Assembly: GCA_902463265.1 (NCBI GenBank)
Contig: CABQEV010000018.1
Span: 1-41,749, forward strand
DNA length: 41,749 nucleotides
DNA from: UMGS1889 sp900556055
GTDB lineage: Bacteria; Bacillota; Clostridia; Oscillospirales; Ruminococcaceae
Reading direction: 5' to 3'
Shown here piece by piece: positions 1-6,679 of this stretch (positions are counted from its first letter, which is position 1; each line of letters opens with the position of its first letter). The notes below the pieces were generated by a model. That model ran no database searches. It had not been told where the DNA came from and saw only the letters and a list, made by a program, of their open reading frames with translations. The translations under genes were made by a program, and so were the position numbers.

Positions 1-53
1 CCGAAGCAAAGCTTCTACGCACTTTTTCAGTTGTTGAGCAGACATTAAATAAA

Positions 54-86
54 AACAGGCGTTTGAAGAAGTTTCAAACGCCTGTT
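54..86 (-). terminator. Displaced copy of the tRNA-Thr terminator
   Basis: A 14-bp perfect stem (54-67 with 73-86) and a five-base loop. Read on the minus strand it is followed by T-rich sequence. It is the counterpart of the hairpin at 6645-6679. After integration it no longer follows an intact tRNA and probably stops transcription leaving the zeta-toxin gene. Confidence 0.6.
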
Positions 87-118
87 TTGCGTGGAGCTTG
101 TGACGGGACTTGAACCTG
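73..118. repeat. Left attachment site (attL) of the tRNA-Thr element
   Basis: Positions 73-110 are identical to 6665-6702 (38 bp). After one mismatch, seven more bases match (112-118 and 6704-6710). The repeat contains the last part of the tRNA-Thr gene (T arm, acceptor strand, CCA) and one arm of the tRNA terminator. The intact tRNA is at the right end, so this left copy is the displaced chromosomal end left by integration. The terminator hairpin of this copy is 54-67 paired with 73-86. Its five-base loop differs from that of the right copy. Confidence 0.85.
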
Positions 119-122
119 TCTT

Positions 123-686
123 TTATCTGTTTGCCAAATATGCCTTTAAAAGTTTCAGCCAATCGGGAATATAATCACCGCCGAAAATGATATTGCCGTT
201 CCGATACTCTCCCACATCGACAAATCCGTTCTCATTGTCATAGAAATGAACCTCATCACAATAAGGAAGTATGCAGATCAGATCTTCAAAACGCTTCTCA
301 TAACGCCGCCTTACGTCCTCGGACGGGATATCGTGACCGCCCTTTCTTACACGGTTGCTTATGCGGCTGATGCTCTCCTCTGCGGAGCTTATGCCGACAT
401 AGTACAGGCGGATATAATAATTCTTCTCACGGGCTGAATTGATCGTGCGCAGTGTTTTCTTGCCGGACAGCGTTGTTTCCTGCGTGAAATTCACACCTTT
501 TTCAAGGCAGTCATTTATGATCCGTACAGCCTCCCTGCCGCCTTTGAGCTTGTCACCGCCCTGCTTTGCGGTCAGGCTGTCCGTATCTACAACAATACCA
601 AGATCATTGTGTTCACCGACCAGAACGCCTGTCAGACTGCTTTTACCTGCGCCGTTCACGCCGCCGATTATGGTATATTTCTTCAT
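123..686 (-). CDS. Zeta-toxin-like kinase (AAA_33 / zeta toxin family)
   Basis: A 187-aa P-loop protein. The Walker A motif GVNGAGKS lies at residues 9-16, VDTD at 33-36, ETTLSG at 70-75, and a lid motif RVRKGGHDIP at 112-121. That set is typical of small zeta-toxin-like kinases, whose studied members phosphorylate UDP-N-acetylglucosamine or other small substrates. The substrate here is unknown. The gene ends 12 bp from the attL core, so it is the outermost element cargo. It lies 84 bp downstream of a ribbon-helix-helix gene on the same strand, the usual toxin-antitoxin order. A GGGAG site precedes the ATG. A stabilising toxin fits an integrated element, but toxicity is inferred. Confidence 0.75.
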   Translation of the reverse strand: MKKYTIIGGVNGAGKSSLTGVLVGEHNDLGIVVDTDSLTAKQGGDKLKGGREAVRIINDCLEKGVNFTQETTLSGKKTLRTINSAREKNYYIRLYYVGISSAEESISRISNRVRKGGHDIPSEDVRRRYEKRFEDLICILPYCDEVHFYDNENGFVDVGEYRNGNIIFGGDYIPDWLKLLKAYLANR

Positions 687-770
687 TTTATCACGCTCCC
701 ATGCTTATTATTGCCAATATACCCCATAGTTTCATCTATCTGACTTACTATTTGGAAGAATGTTTGACAA

Positions 771-1061
771 TTAATCATCATCTTGCTCTGTTGTACCGCC
801 GAAGCTATGTCCGCCGCCGTTGTCGAGTTCCGCAAAGGCTTCAAGGGTTTCGGCGTTCGGTGTTTCATCGGGAACATATTCACCGACACGCTTCATTTTT
901 TCGTCTATAGCTTCATTTACAAAGCTGTTAAGTGAATAACCATGTTTTTCGGCACAAGCCTTGATTTCTTCTTTTTTGCCTTTTTTTACTACCAGTTGTA
1001 TACGATCATAGGCTTTTTCATTGTATTTGCGTTTACTTTCGTTTGATGTTTTGCCGCTCAT
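771..1061 (-). CDS. Ribbon-helix-helix (Arc-type) antitoxin-like repressor
   Basis: The 96-aa reading starts at the ATG at 1061, because AAAGGTGG lies seven bases upstream. A TTG 18 bp further upstream overlaps that site and is unlikely to be the start. The N-terminal half has the RHH pattern: a basic start, a DRIQLVVKKGKK strand, then two helices ending in LNSFVNEAIDEKM. The C-terminal third is acidic and Gly-rich, likely flexible and able to contact a partner. It precedes the zeta-like kinase and probably neutralises it and represses the shared promoter through the palindrome at 1106-1144. The pairing is inferred from context. Confidence 0.7.
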   Translation of the reverse strand: MSGKTSNESKRKYNEKAYDRIQLVVKKGKKEEIKACAEKHGYSLNSFVNEAIDEKMKRVGEYVPDETPNAETLEAFAELDNGGGHSFGGTTEQDDD

Positions 1062-1084
1062 AGTGTCACCACCTTTCAAGATAT

Positions 1085-1113
1085 ATTATACCACACGTTT
1101 AAGTATTACACAA
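1085..1113 (-). promoter_or_regulatory. Promoter of the RHH/zeta operon
   Basis: Minus-strand extended -10 (TGG before TATAAT) at 1085-1090. A weak -35 (TTGTGT) lies 17 bp away at 1108-1113. The -35 falls inside the left arm of the palindrome at 1106-1144, so a protein bound there would block this promoter. Confidence 0.6.
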
Positions 1114-1144
1114 GTATGCAAAATATACAAGCATACTTGTGTAA
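1106..1144. promoter_or_regulatory. Perfect 14-bp-arm inverted repeat, likely RHH operator
   Basis: TTACACAAGTATGC at 1106-1119 is repeated perfectly inverted at 1131-1144, with 11 bp between. It lies between the divergent RHH/zeta and HIRAN genes, overlaps the -35 of the former and sits about 20 bp upstream of the -35 of the latter. RHH antitoxins bind such inverted repeats, so autoregulation is the simplest reading. Confidence 0.65.
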
Positions 1145-1162
1145 GTTTGTGCATAACGTGCA

Positions 1163-1191
1163 TTTACATACTTACTCTTGTATGCTATAAT
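1163..1191 (+). promoter_or_regulatory. Promoter of the HIRAN gene
   Basis: TTTACA (1163-1168), a 17-bp spacer and TATAAT (1186-1191), 45 bp upstream of the ATG at 1236. This is close to the sigma-A consensus. Confidence 0.7.
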
Positions 1192-1235
1192 ATAATCAAG
1201 CTCAGAGAGCTAAACACAAAAAGGAGGAAAACGCA

Positions 1236-1673
1236 ATGAGTATCAGCAAGATCAGATCGCACATCATGACAACAGCAAACCGCCTTGTAAAACAGGGCTT
1301 CACACGCTCGGCGGCAATGCTCAAAGCATGGGCGCTTCATCGTGTGGGAGTTATCCGCACAAAGGTCAGCGGCGTGAGCTTCGGAAGAAGGCAGGAAGCA
1401 CTTGAACATCTTGAAAGCTATTCCCCCGCAGATATTTCCGTTCACCTGCTCAGAGACAGAAAGAGCGCCCACGGCAGCCACGCAGTAGCCGTTATAGCCG
1501 AGGTAAAGAACAAGGGTGCATTCCATATCGGATATGTTCCGAAGGCTCTTGCGGCTCTGCTTGCCCCGCTTATGGACGCAGGCGCAGCTATCGGGAGCAG
1601 GTTCGAGAATGTAACAGGCGGCTTCTCCGAAGGACTGAGCCGAGGTCTGAACATCGGAATAGCATTTGCATAA
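1236..1673 (+). CDS. HIRAN-domain protein
   Basis: A 145-aa protein. Residues 46-105 follow the HIRAN pattern: GVSFGRRQEAL (46-56), a middle strand, SHAVAVI (81-87), HIGYVP (97-102), then a LAPLMDAGA segment. HIRAN domains bind single-stranded 3' DNA ends, and stand-alone versions are common in phages and mobile elements. The basic N-terminal 45 residues are helical. AGGAGG precedes the ATG. The gene is divergent from the toxin-antitoxin pair and followed by a small unknown gene. A role in element DNA processing or defence is possible but not shown. Confidence 0.7.
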   Translation: MSISKIRSHIMTTANRLVKQGFTRSAAMLKAWALHRVGVIRTKVSGVSFGRRQEALEHLESYSPADISVHLLRDRKSAHGSHAVAVIAEVKNKGAFHIGYVPKALAALLAPLMDAGAAIGSRFENVTGGFSEGLSRGLNIGIAFA

Positions 1674-1725
1674 TCTTTTTCCATATCTCACTATATCAAA
1701 TTTTTACACAGAAAGGATCTTTAAA

Positions 1726-2022
1726 ATGTTAAACACTTATCAGGCAGATGAGCTTTTCAAGAAAAATGCTGTTCTTCTCGGAGGAGGAAAAGACGGCGTT
1801 ACAGTTTCCAGGGCAAAGGAATTATTTGGTGAAAATGCAGTAAATTTTGCTACTTATACAACAACAGATCTTTGTGCACGATATCACAACTGGTACGGCG
1901 TACACAAAGACGGAAAAGCACACAGCATACATTACCTTACGTACCAAGGCTTTTTACGGGCTGCAAGCTATAAAAACGCATATGACCTATGCACCCCCGA
2001 AGATTGTATAGAAGATTCTTAA
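1726..2022 (+). CDS. Small hypothetical protein of the element
   Basis: 98 aa, starting at the ATG at 1726, which has AAAGGA about ten bases upstream. An earlier in-frame start at 1666 lacks a ribosome binding site and overlaps the HIRAN gene. I do not recognise the family. It is soluble, without membrane segments, and contains an aromatic stretch near ARYHNWYGVHKDGKAHSIHY. It lies 52 bp downstream of the HIRAN gene and before a terminator, so the two are probably co-transcribed. Confidence 0.6.
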   Translation: MLNTYQADELFKKNAVLLGGGKDGVTVSRAKELFGENAVNFATYTTTDLCARYHNWYGVHKDGKAHSIHYLTYQGFLRAASYKNAYDLCTPEDCIEDS

Positions 2023-2063
2023 GGAAACCATATACAGCCAACCTCCGTTAAATCTAATGCATT

Positions 2064-2094
2064 GAGCAGGTCATATACACACCTGCTCTTTGTT
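2064..2094 (+). terminator. Terminator of the HIRAN operon
   Basis: GAGCAGGT (2064-2071) pairs perfectly with ACCTGCTC (2081-2088), followed by TTTGTTTT. It ends the rightward HIRAN operon. Confidence 0.7.
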
Positions 2095-2440
2095 TTCCCC
2101 CCTTTTTTAAATTTTATTTTAGGTCAAAACCTCGTTTTAGAGGGGTAAAACAAGCATTTCAGTACCTGTTTGTTAACACGTAAGCCCCGAAACCCACGTA
2201 AAATAGGCATTTTTTTATTTTCACCCCCCTTTTTTCAAATTGAGGTTTATATATACAAAGCTCCCTCTACCCGTTGTCCCGTATAAACAGCCGTTTTTCT
2301 GAAAAGAGGGGGGGATTTCTTGACCTTATAAAAGGAATCTTTTAGGCAACATATGTTTATCTAATTCATTCGTTGTAAAACGTGCCGTAAATTCAAGTCC
2401 TTAACAGAGCAGCTGAAAATATAATTTTTCGGCAAAGCTG
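2095..2440. other. Gene-free stretch, candidate replication or transfer origin
   Basis: No convincing gene. It contains two near-identical tracts of CCCCCC followed by TTTTTT and (C)AAATT (2097-2113 and 2224-2241), a G7 run near 2308-2314, and a small hairpin CCTC-GTTTTA-GAGG (about 2131-2145). It lies next to the 3' end of the HUH rep gene. HUH proteins nick an origin that is often a hairpin close to their gene, so this is the best place in the element for a nick site. The assignment is positional only. Confidence 0.35.
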
Positions 2441-3229
2441 TTACGGCCTTGCCGATATACCTGCTCTTCTTTTATTAAAGTTCAGCCGAACACACGGCGG
2501 ATCATAAACCGCACGAACATATTTAAAATACACATATCCGCTTTTATAATATTCTCCTGTCCTTGCTTCGACAAACACAAAGCCCCTCGGAGCTTTAGGA
2601 GGACATTTGACACTGTATACCCTTTTGACCTGCTTTGACTTGTCGCGTACAGGCTGCTGCATATTCTTTGTCTGCTTCCAGCGTTTTCCCTTGTGTAGGT
2701 CGGAAGCGTGCCCGTGAAGATACACAGCTAAAGCCGTGAAATCCTCCCCATGATCCACACCGTTATAATAATTATGCTTACGCAGATGTTCCACTTTAAC
2801 AATCGTTCCAAATGTCCACCTGCTCCTTATATCAGATTCGGATATACCGCTCATTATATAATGATGATGCAGCCGTCCCGTTCTTCTTCCATACCCTGTA
2901 ACTGAAATAATACGGGCATTGGGATTTAAATATTTCAAACGCCTTGTGTAATTTTCAGCGTTTTTCAACGCTTCAGAATAGCTTTCGGGCAAATGCTCAT
3001 TATTGTATGTAAGAGTTACATAATAGGCGCTGCTCGTGAAGTTGGTATTGATTATCCTGATAAACTGCTTTTCGGACTTGTGATGATTATACCGCTTCTT
3101 TTCTTCAGGAGTACGTATATTTTCGGGTTTGGGATTGCTGCTGCTTAAATCCCGAACGCATTCCGACACGGGATAATACTCTATTTCATACACTGCCCCC
3201 GAACGTGTGACACGTTTGCAATTCAACAT
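2441..3229 (-). CDS. HUH-family rolling-circle replication initiator (REP_ORF2/G2P-like)
   Basis: A 262-aa protein with the three rolling-circle motifs in order: YYVTLTY (69-75), the metal-binding HHHYIMSG (121-128), and AVYLHGHASDLHK (168-180), where Tyr170 is the likely nicking residue. A KGKRWKQTKN stretch follows. This resembles replication-associated proteins of the ORF2/G2P type found in small phages and integrative elements. It would nick one strand and start rolling-circle replication, or possibly transfer. It starts 9 bp after a small partner gene, and an antisense RNA candidate lies in the leader of this operon. No separate relaxase or helicase is present, so host helicase is probably needed. 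Confidence 0.75.
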   Translation of the reverse strand: MLNCKRVTRSGAVYEIEYYPVSECVRDLSSSNPKPENIRTPEEKKRYNHHKSEKQFIRIINTNFTSSAYYVTLTYNNEHLPESYSEALKNAENYTRRLKYLNPNARIISVTGYGRRTGRLHHHYIMSGISESDIRSRWTFGTIVKVEHLRKHNYYNGVDHGEDFTALAVYLHGHASDLHKGKRWKQTKNMQQPVRDKSKQVKRVYSVKCPPKAPRGFVFVEARTGEYYKSGYVYFKYVRAVYDPPCVRLNFNKRRAGISARP

Positions 3230-3238
3230 ATTTTTCCC

Positions 3239-3619
3239 CTACTCAGATACGGCATAAAGCATATCTATCATCTGTTGAATATGCTTACTTTTCTTTTTTC
3301 CTGAACATTCAAGACAGTGAATGAGCGTTTCAATCTCGCTGCTAAGAAGCTTCAAGGGATACACGTTCCTAGGCTTGCAATGCTCTGCTTTGTAAAGGCT
3401 CATATCAATATTATTTATGTCAATACTTCTGTTAATGCGCTTGAAAGATCTCTTTGTGCGATTAAGATAAGCAACAGCTTTTTTTCTGCTGCTTATAAGT
3501 ACACTCCTGACCTGCTCCAGCTCATTTGCTGAGAGAAGCAGGGTTATATTTACCGCTTGTTCTCTTTCTGACAAAGTTAAAAGACCTTTGGGAAATTCCT
3601 CTGTAAATTTATCATTCAT
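3239..3619 (-). CDS. Hypothetical protein co-transcribed with rep
   Basis: 126 aa, very basic and predicted helical, with no recognised domain. GGAGGG lies ten bases before the ATG. It ends 9 bp before rep, so the two are almost certainly co-transcribed. The run LSANELEQVRSVLISSRKKA suggests a helical DNA- or protein-binding region. A role as a replication accessory or copy-control protein is inferred from position only. Confidence 0.6.
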   Translation of the reverse strand: MNDKFTEEFPKGLLTLSEREQAVNITLLLSANELEQVRSVLISSRKKAVAYLNRTKRSFKRINRSIDINNIDMSLYKAEHCKPRNVYPLKLLSSEIETLIHCLECSGKKKSKHIQQMIDMLYAVSE

Positions 3620-3639
3620 AAAAAGTTGCCCTCCGACAC

Positions 3640-3668
3640 TTGCACCTGTTCTGAAAGTATGTTATAAT
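3640..3668 (+). promoter_or_regulatory. Promoter of an antisense RNA
   Basis: TTGCAC (3640-3645), exactly 17 bp, then TATAAT (3663-3668) on the plus strand. It points away from rep, against the surrounding genes. Confidence 0.65.
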
Positions 3669-3674
3669 CGGAGC

Positions 3675-3753
3675 AGGTGAATAACTTCATATTTACTTAT
3701 TGCGCCTTCTGCCTATGCTCGCTAAAGTTTTCGGCAGAAGGCGTCATTTTTTT
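3675..3753 (+). ncRNA. Candidate countertranscribed RNA controlling rep
   Basis: A strong plus-strand promoter (3640-3668) is followed after about 35 bases by an 11-bp perfect stem (3703-3713 with 3733-3743) and seven Ts (3747-3753). This predicts a transcript of about 79 nt. It contains no ORF. It is antisense to the leader of the 3239-3619/rep mRNA, between the excisionase-like gene and the rep operon. Rolling-circle plasmids such as pMV158 place a short antisense RNA at this position, between cop and rep genes, to limit initiator synthesis. Confidence 0.6.
3703..3753 (+). terminator. Terminator of the antisense RNA
   Basis: Stem of 11 bp (3703-3713 with 3733-3743), a 19-base loop, and T7 at 3747-3753. 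It has a T-run on the plus strand only, so it serves a rightward transcript although the neighbouring genes are leftward. Confidence 0.7.
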
Positions 3754-3756
3754 CTC

Positions 3757-4050
3757 TCACAATACAATCGGACGTACTGTGCCGTGATTATACTCCGGAT
3801 CGTCATGTACCTGCTCCGTATGCTCATTAAGATAATCTATGAGCTTATCAATGTTGATAAGTATCTTTCCGTTTTTACGATTGCCGCCGCACCTGATACC
3901 TACTATCTGACCGTTAATAAAAGCATTACGAAGATAACGTTCAGATAAACCCGTAATCTCGGAAGCCTGTTTGAGAGAAGCCATGTGCGGAACACGTCGG
4001 CTCATGTTTATTTCGTTTTTGAAGTTGACTGCAAAAGAAGATTCGTTCAT
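3757..4050 (-). CDS. Excisionase-like / MerR-type winged HTH protein
   Basis: 97 aa. Residues about 25-75 (SLKQASEITGLSERYLRNAF, then a wing, then ILINIDKLIDYLN) match the excisionase and MerR-like winged helix fold used by small Xis proteins. The start at 4050 overlaps the stop of the preceding gene by ATGA, which supports it over the internal Met codons. It most likely directs the integrase toward excision. Control of rep is the alternative. Confidence 0.65.
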   Translation of the reverse strand: MNESSFAVNFKNEINMSRRVPHMASLKQASEITGLSERYLRNAFINGQIVGIRCGGNRKNGKILINIDKLIDYLNEHTEQVHDDPEYNHGTVRPIVL

Positions 4051-4262
4051 ACCGCTTCACCTGCTTCCTGTTCTGCTCTGATGTTTTCGATCGCATTGAA
4101 CACCTGCTCCTTATCAGCTTCCGAAAGCTCATAGCGGAGCTTTACTATAAATCCCGAGTCAGAAATATCAAGCTTTTTTGCAATCTGATAAAGAAATACA
4201 CCTGATTTTCTTGCAGCTTCTCTAATGTCGTTGTTTGCTTTTTCCTTTTTTGAATTAATCAT
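4047..4262 (-). CDS. Small HTH protein (copy-control or regulator)
   Basis: 71 aa. The start is set at 4262, where GGAGGT lies seven bases upstream. A longer reading to 4355 has no ribosome binding site and a non-coding-like N-terminus. The sequence DIREAARKSGVFLYQIAKKL, followed by DISDSGFIVKLR, resembles a lambda-repressor-like HTH. It is translationally coupled to the excisionase-like gene (ATGA overlap) and is the first gene of the leftward replication/excision operon. Confidence 0.6.
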   Translation of the reverse strand: MINSKKEKANNDIREAARKSGVFLYQIAKKLDISDSGFIVKLRYELSEADKEQVFNAIENIRAEQEAGEAV

Positions 4263-4303
4263 AAAAATATACCTCCTAAAATTACTGTTGCTATTGCAAT
4301 TGC

Positions 4304-4370
4304 TTGTGATACATGGTATTATGTATATATAGAAACATATACAACTGTTGTGCAAACCATAATATCACAA
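4304..4370. promoter_or_regulatory. Divergent control region with inverted repressor sites
   Basis: TTGTGATA-C-ATGG at 4304-4316 recurs inverted as CCATAATATCACAA at 4357-4370. A palindrome GTATAT/ATATAC lies between (about 4322-4341). The right site covers the -10 of the leftward promoter. It sits between the CI-like repressor and the operon it presumably controls, so these are probable operators. Confidence 0.5.
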
Positions 4371-4387
4371 CATTTCGCATTTGTCAA
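4359..4387 (-). promoter_or_regulatory. Promoter of the HTH-xis-rep operon
   Basis: Minus-strand TTGACA (4382-4387), a 17-bp spacer and TATTAT (4359-4364). The -10 overlaps a candidate operator, so repression by the adjacent CI-like protein is likely. Confidence 0.65.
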
Positions 4388-4462
4388 TAATTGTTTTTAC
4401 CTTTTTAGCAAAACAACAAATATGTATCTTTTAGAAAAAAATGTATAGGAGGACTGCAACAA

Positions 4463-5143
4463 ATGAAAAATCTTACCACTAGGCAAATCTTCTCTCAAAT
4501 GCTCATAAAACTACGAAAAGACAAGGGAATATCAAGAAAACAATTAGCAGAGGATATAGGCGTGTCAGTTGCTTCAATTGGTTATTATGAAAAAGACGAT
4601 AGGGTTCCCGATATAGAAACTCTCGTAAAAATAGCAAATTATTTTGATGTATCTTGCGATGAATTATTAAAAGGTTTGAAATCTCCTAACAAGAATATCT
4701 ATCAAGATATATGGCTGTCTGACAAAACCATTAATAATTTACGTAATCTGAAAACTGTTAAACCTATTAATCAGAAAACCCAGTGCAGTTACTTATTTGA
4801 TTTCTTAGACAATATACTTTCAGATGGACGCTTTGTTGATTTTTTAATGTTCTACTATCGTTATGCAATTGGATTTAATGGAGCAGTCGAACTTAACGAT
4901 ATGTATACTAACGCAAGTATTGAAGCGCAAAAATACATTGACTTATTTTTAGGAGAAGATATGCAGCCCAATTTTCCTGCATATAACGAATACAACCTGT
5001 TTGCTGCTGTTAAAATGTTAGATCATATGGCACATCATTTTCAATATAAAGATTTAATAGAGTATGAGGATTACTTTGCAGAAAAATTGAACAGCATAGA
5101 GGAGGCTTCCGGCAATGGCAACGATAACCCCCAGGATAAATAA
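4463..5143 (+). CDS. CI/XRE-family transcriptional repressor
   Basis: 226 aa. An N-terminal XRE helix-turn-helix occupies about residues 10-68 (LRKDKGISRKQLAEDIGVSV, SIGYYEKDDRVPD). The C-terminal 150 residues are helical and unrecognised, without the serine-lysine protease of LexA-like repressors. A strong AGGAGG precedes the ATG. It is divergent from the replication/excision operon and overlaps the integrase start by 29 bp, so it is translationally linked to integration. It is probably the master switch keeping the element quiet. Confidence 0.75.
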   Translation: MKNLTTRQIFSQMLIKLRKDKGISRKQLAEDIGVSVASIGYYEKDDRVPDIETLVKIANYFDVSCDELLKGLKSPNKNIYQDIWLSDKTINNLRNLKTVKPINQKTQCSYLFDFLDNILSDGRFVDFLMFYYRYAIGFNGAVELNDMYTNASIEAQKYIDLFLGEDMQPNFPAYNEYNLFAAVKMLDHMAHHFQYKDLIEYEDYFAEKLNSIEEASGNGNDNPQDK

Positions 5144-6599
5144 AAACGGTTCTACTGTCTACCGAATAAGGGTATCGGCAGGCAGAAAAGCAGACGGTAC
5201 GCAGCAGAAAGCTTTTCAGACAACTTGGGCACCCGATCCGAGCAGGTCGGAACGGGCAAATAAAAAGGCTCTGAATGAATTTGCAGTTAAGTTTGAAGCT
5301 GACTGCAAAGCAGGTTTGATCTCCGCTGAACGCAGAAAGTTCGGTGAATATGGGCGTTACATAGTTGAACTGAAATTCAGGCACGGAGAATTGAAAAACT
5401 CAACATATCTGAGCGATATGGAAACCTTTCCCCATCTAACGGAGCTTGACGGTATATCGCTTGATAAAATAACCCCGCAAATGCTGACGAACATCTATGA
5501 AAAGCTTCTGAACTCACCTGCTCTAAACAGCAGCAGATATGCACTCAAACGCAAGATTGATCCTCTTAAAATCAGCGGCTGCAAAAGCAAATCTGAATTC
5601 TGCGGCAAATTTGGCATAGCTCCAACCACATTCAGAGCTGTAATACGTGGCGATAATGTTTCACCTCAAACCGCTGAAAAGCTCTCTCAGGCTCTTTCTA
5701 TGCCCATATCGTCAATATTTACCTCCGAAAACAGCGGTGAAACACTCTCTCCTAAAACAGTTATAAGGATCCATGCTCTTATTTCAATGATCCTGAATGA
5801 AGCTGTAAAAGACGGAATAATCATATCCAATCCCGCCGAACGTGCCAGACTTCCTAAAGCAGAAAAACACGAAGCAGAATTCTTAGAGCCGAGCGACCTT
5901 GCAAGGGTTCTTTCTGCGGCTGACAACGAACCGTCAAATATAAGGCTGTTCATTTACCTACTCGCAGCAAGCGGCGGAAGGCGTGGTGAGATTCTCGGTC
6001 TAAGGTGGGAAAATATAAATTTTGAATTTAATCAAATACATTTCGAGCAGACTGTTCTTTACAAGAAAAACCGTGGAACATATATTGATACGCCTAAGAA
6101 CGAAAAATCAAATCGTTTTTTAAGGATCCCGCCTGAAATGATGAATATGCTCAGAGAATATAAAAAGGAATGGGAAAATTTCCGTGATATATGCGGCACG
6201 GCATTTCCGCAAAAAATAAAGCTCCCAAACGGCAGCGGCGAATTGCTGGAGCTGGAAGCTGATTTCATATTCATTCAGAAGAAAAGCATAGGCTATCCCA
6301 TGCACCCCGATACAGCAAACAACTGGCTTCGGAAGCTTTCGGAGAAAAACGGGCTTAAACCCCTTCACCCGCATATGTTCCGACATTCCGCAGCATCAAC
6401 GCTGATCTATGCAGGCATGGACGTTGTAAGCGTTGCCGGATACTTAGGTCACACCACGCCGACAACGACTCAAAACATATACAGCCATCTGATACAGGAA
6501 GCGCAGAACCGCAATGCTGAGATAATCGGAATGGCAATATTCCCAAATAAAAAGTCGTTCCCGAACGATAATGATGGAAGCGGCAAAAAGGCAATTTAA
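5115..6599 (+). CDS. int: Tyrosine integrase with an inserted HTH domain
   Basis: 494 aa. The catalytic domain has Arg289 (SGGRRGE), Lys328 (TPKNE), His420 and Arg423 (HPHMFRH), His446 (GH) and nucleophile Tyr456 (IYSHL). The N-terminal 75 residues are an arm-binding region. The core-binding segment (about 77-248) is interrupted at about residues 152-205 by a Cro/CI-like helix-turn-helix (KSEFCGKFGIAPTTFRAVI). GGAGG precedes the ATG, which lies within the end of the repressor gene. The gene ends 65 bp from attR, the usual place for an integrase. It catalyses integration into the tRNA-Thr 3' end and, with the Xis-like protein, excision. Confidence 0.92.
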   Translation: MATITPRINKNGSTVYRIRVSAGRKADGTQQKAFQTTWAPDPSRSERANKKALNEFAVKFEADCKAGLISAERRKFGEYGRYIVELKFRHGELKNSTYLSDMETFPHLTELDGISLDKITPQMLTNIYEKLLNSPALNSSRYALKRKIDPLKISGCKSKSEFCGKFGIAPTTFRAVIRGDNVSPQTAEKLSQALSMPISSIFTSENSGETLSPKTVIRIHALISMILNEAVKDGIIISNPAERARLPKAEKHEAEFLEPSDLARVLSAADNEPSNIRLFIYLLAASGGRRGEILGLRWENINFEFNQIHFEQTVLYKKNRGTYIDTPKNEKSNRFLRIPPEMMNMLREYKKEWENFRDICGTAFPQKIKLPNGSGELLELEADFIFIQKKSIGYPMHPDTANNWLRKLSEKNGLKPLHPHMFRHSAASTLIYAGMDVVSVAGYLGHTTPTTTQNIYSHLIQEAQNRNAEIIGMAIFPNKKSFPNDNDGSGKKAI

Positions 6600-6644
6600 A
6601 AAAATGTTGTCAATGCGTTGTCAATTTCACATTTTAAGCAAAAT

Positions 6645-6679
6645 AAACAGGCGTTTGAATCAGCTTCAAACGCCTGTTT
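6645..6679. terminator. tRNA-Thr / integrase bidirectional terminator
   Basis: A 15-bp stem (6645-6659 with 6665-6679). Read leftward it follows the tRNA 3' end and is followed by TTTATTTT. Read rightward it follows the integrase and ends in TTTT. Its right-hand arm is part of the attachment core. Confidence 0.75.

Noticed and set aside
83..120. A second tRNA-Thr gene at the left end
   Set aside because: Only the 3' part is present. The zeta-like gene begins where the D and anticodon arms should be. It is an attachment-site duplicate.
683..889. 68-aa frame overlapping the zeta-like start
   Set aside because: It overlaps the RHH gene in another frame and has no ribosome binding site. The RHH frame has recognisable domain features.
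4047..4355. Longer 102-aa start for the small HTH gene
   Set aside because: The extra N-terminus covers the promoter and operator region and lacks a ribosome binding site, while GGAGGT marks the start at 4262.
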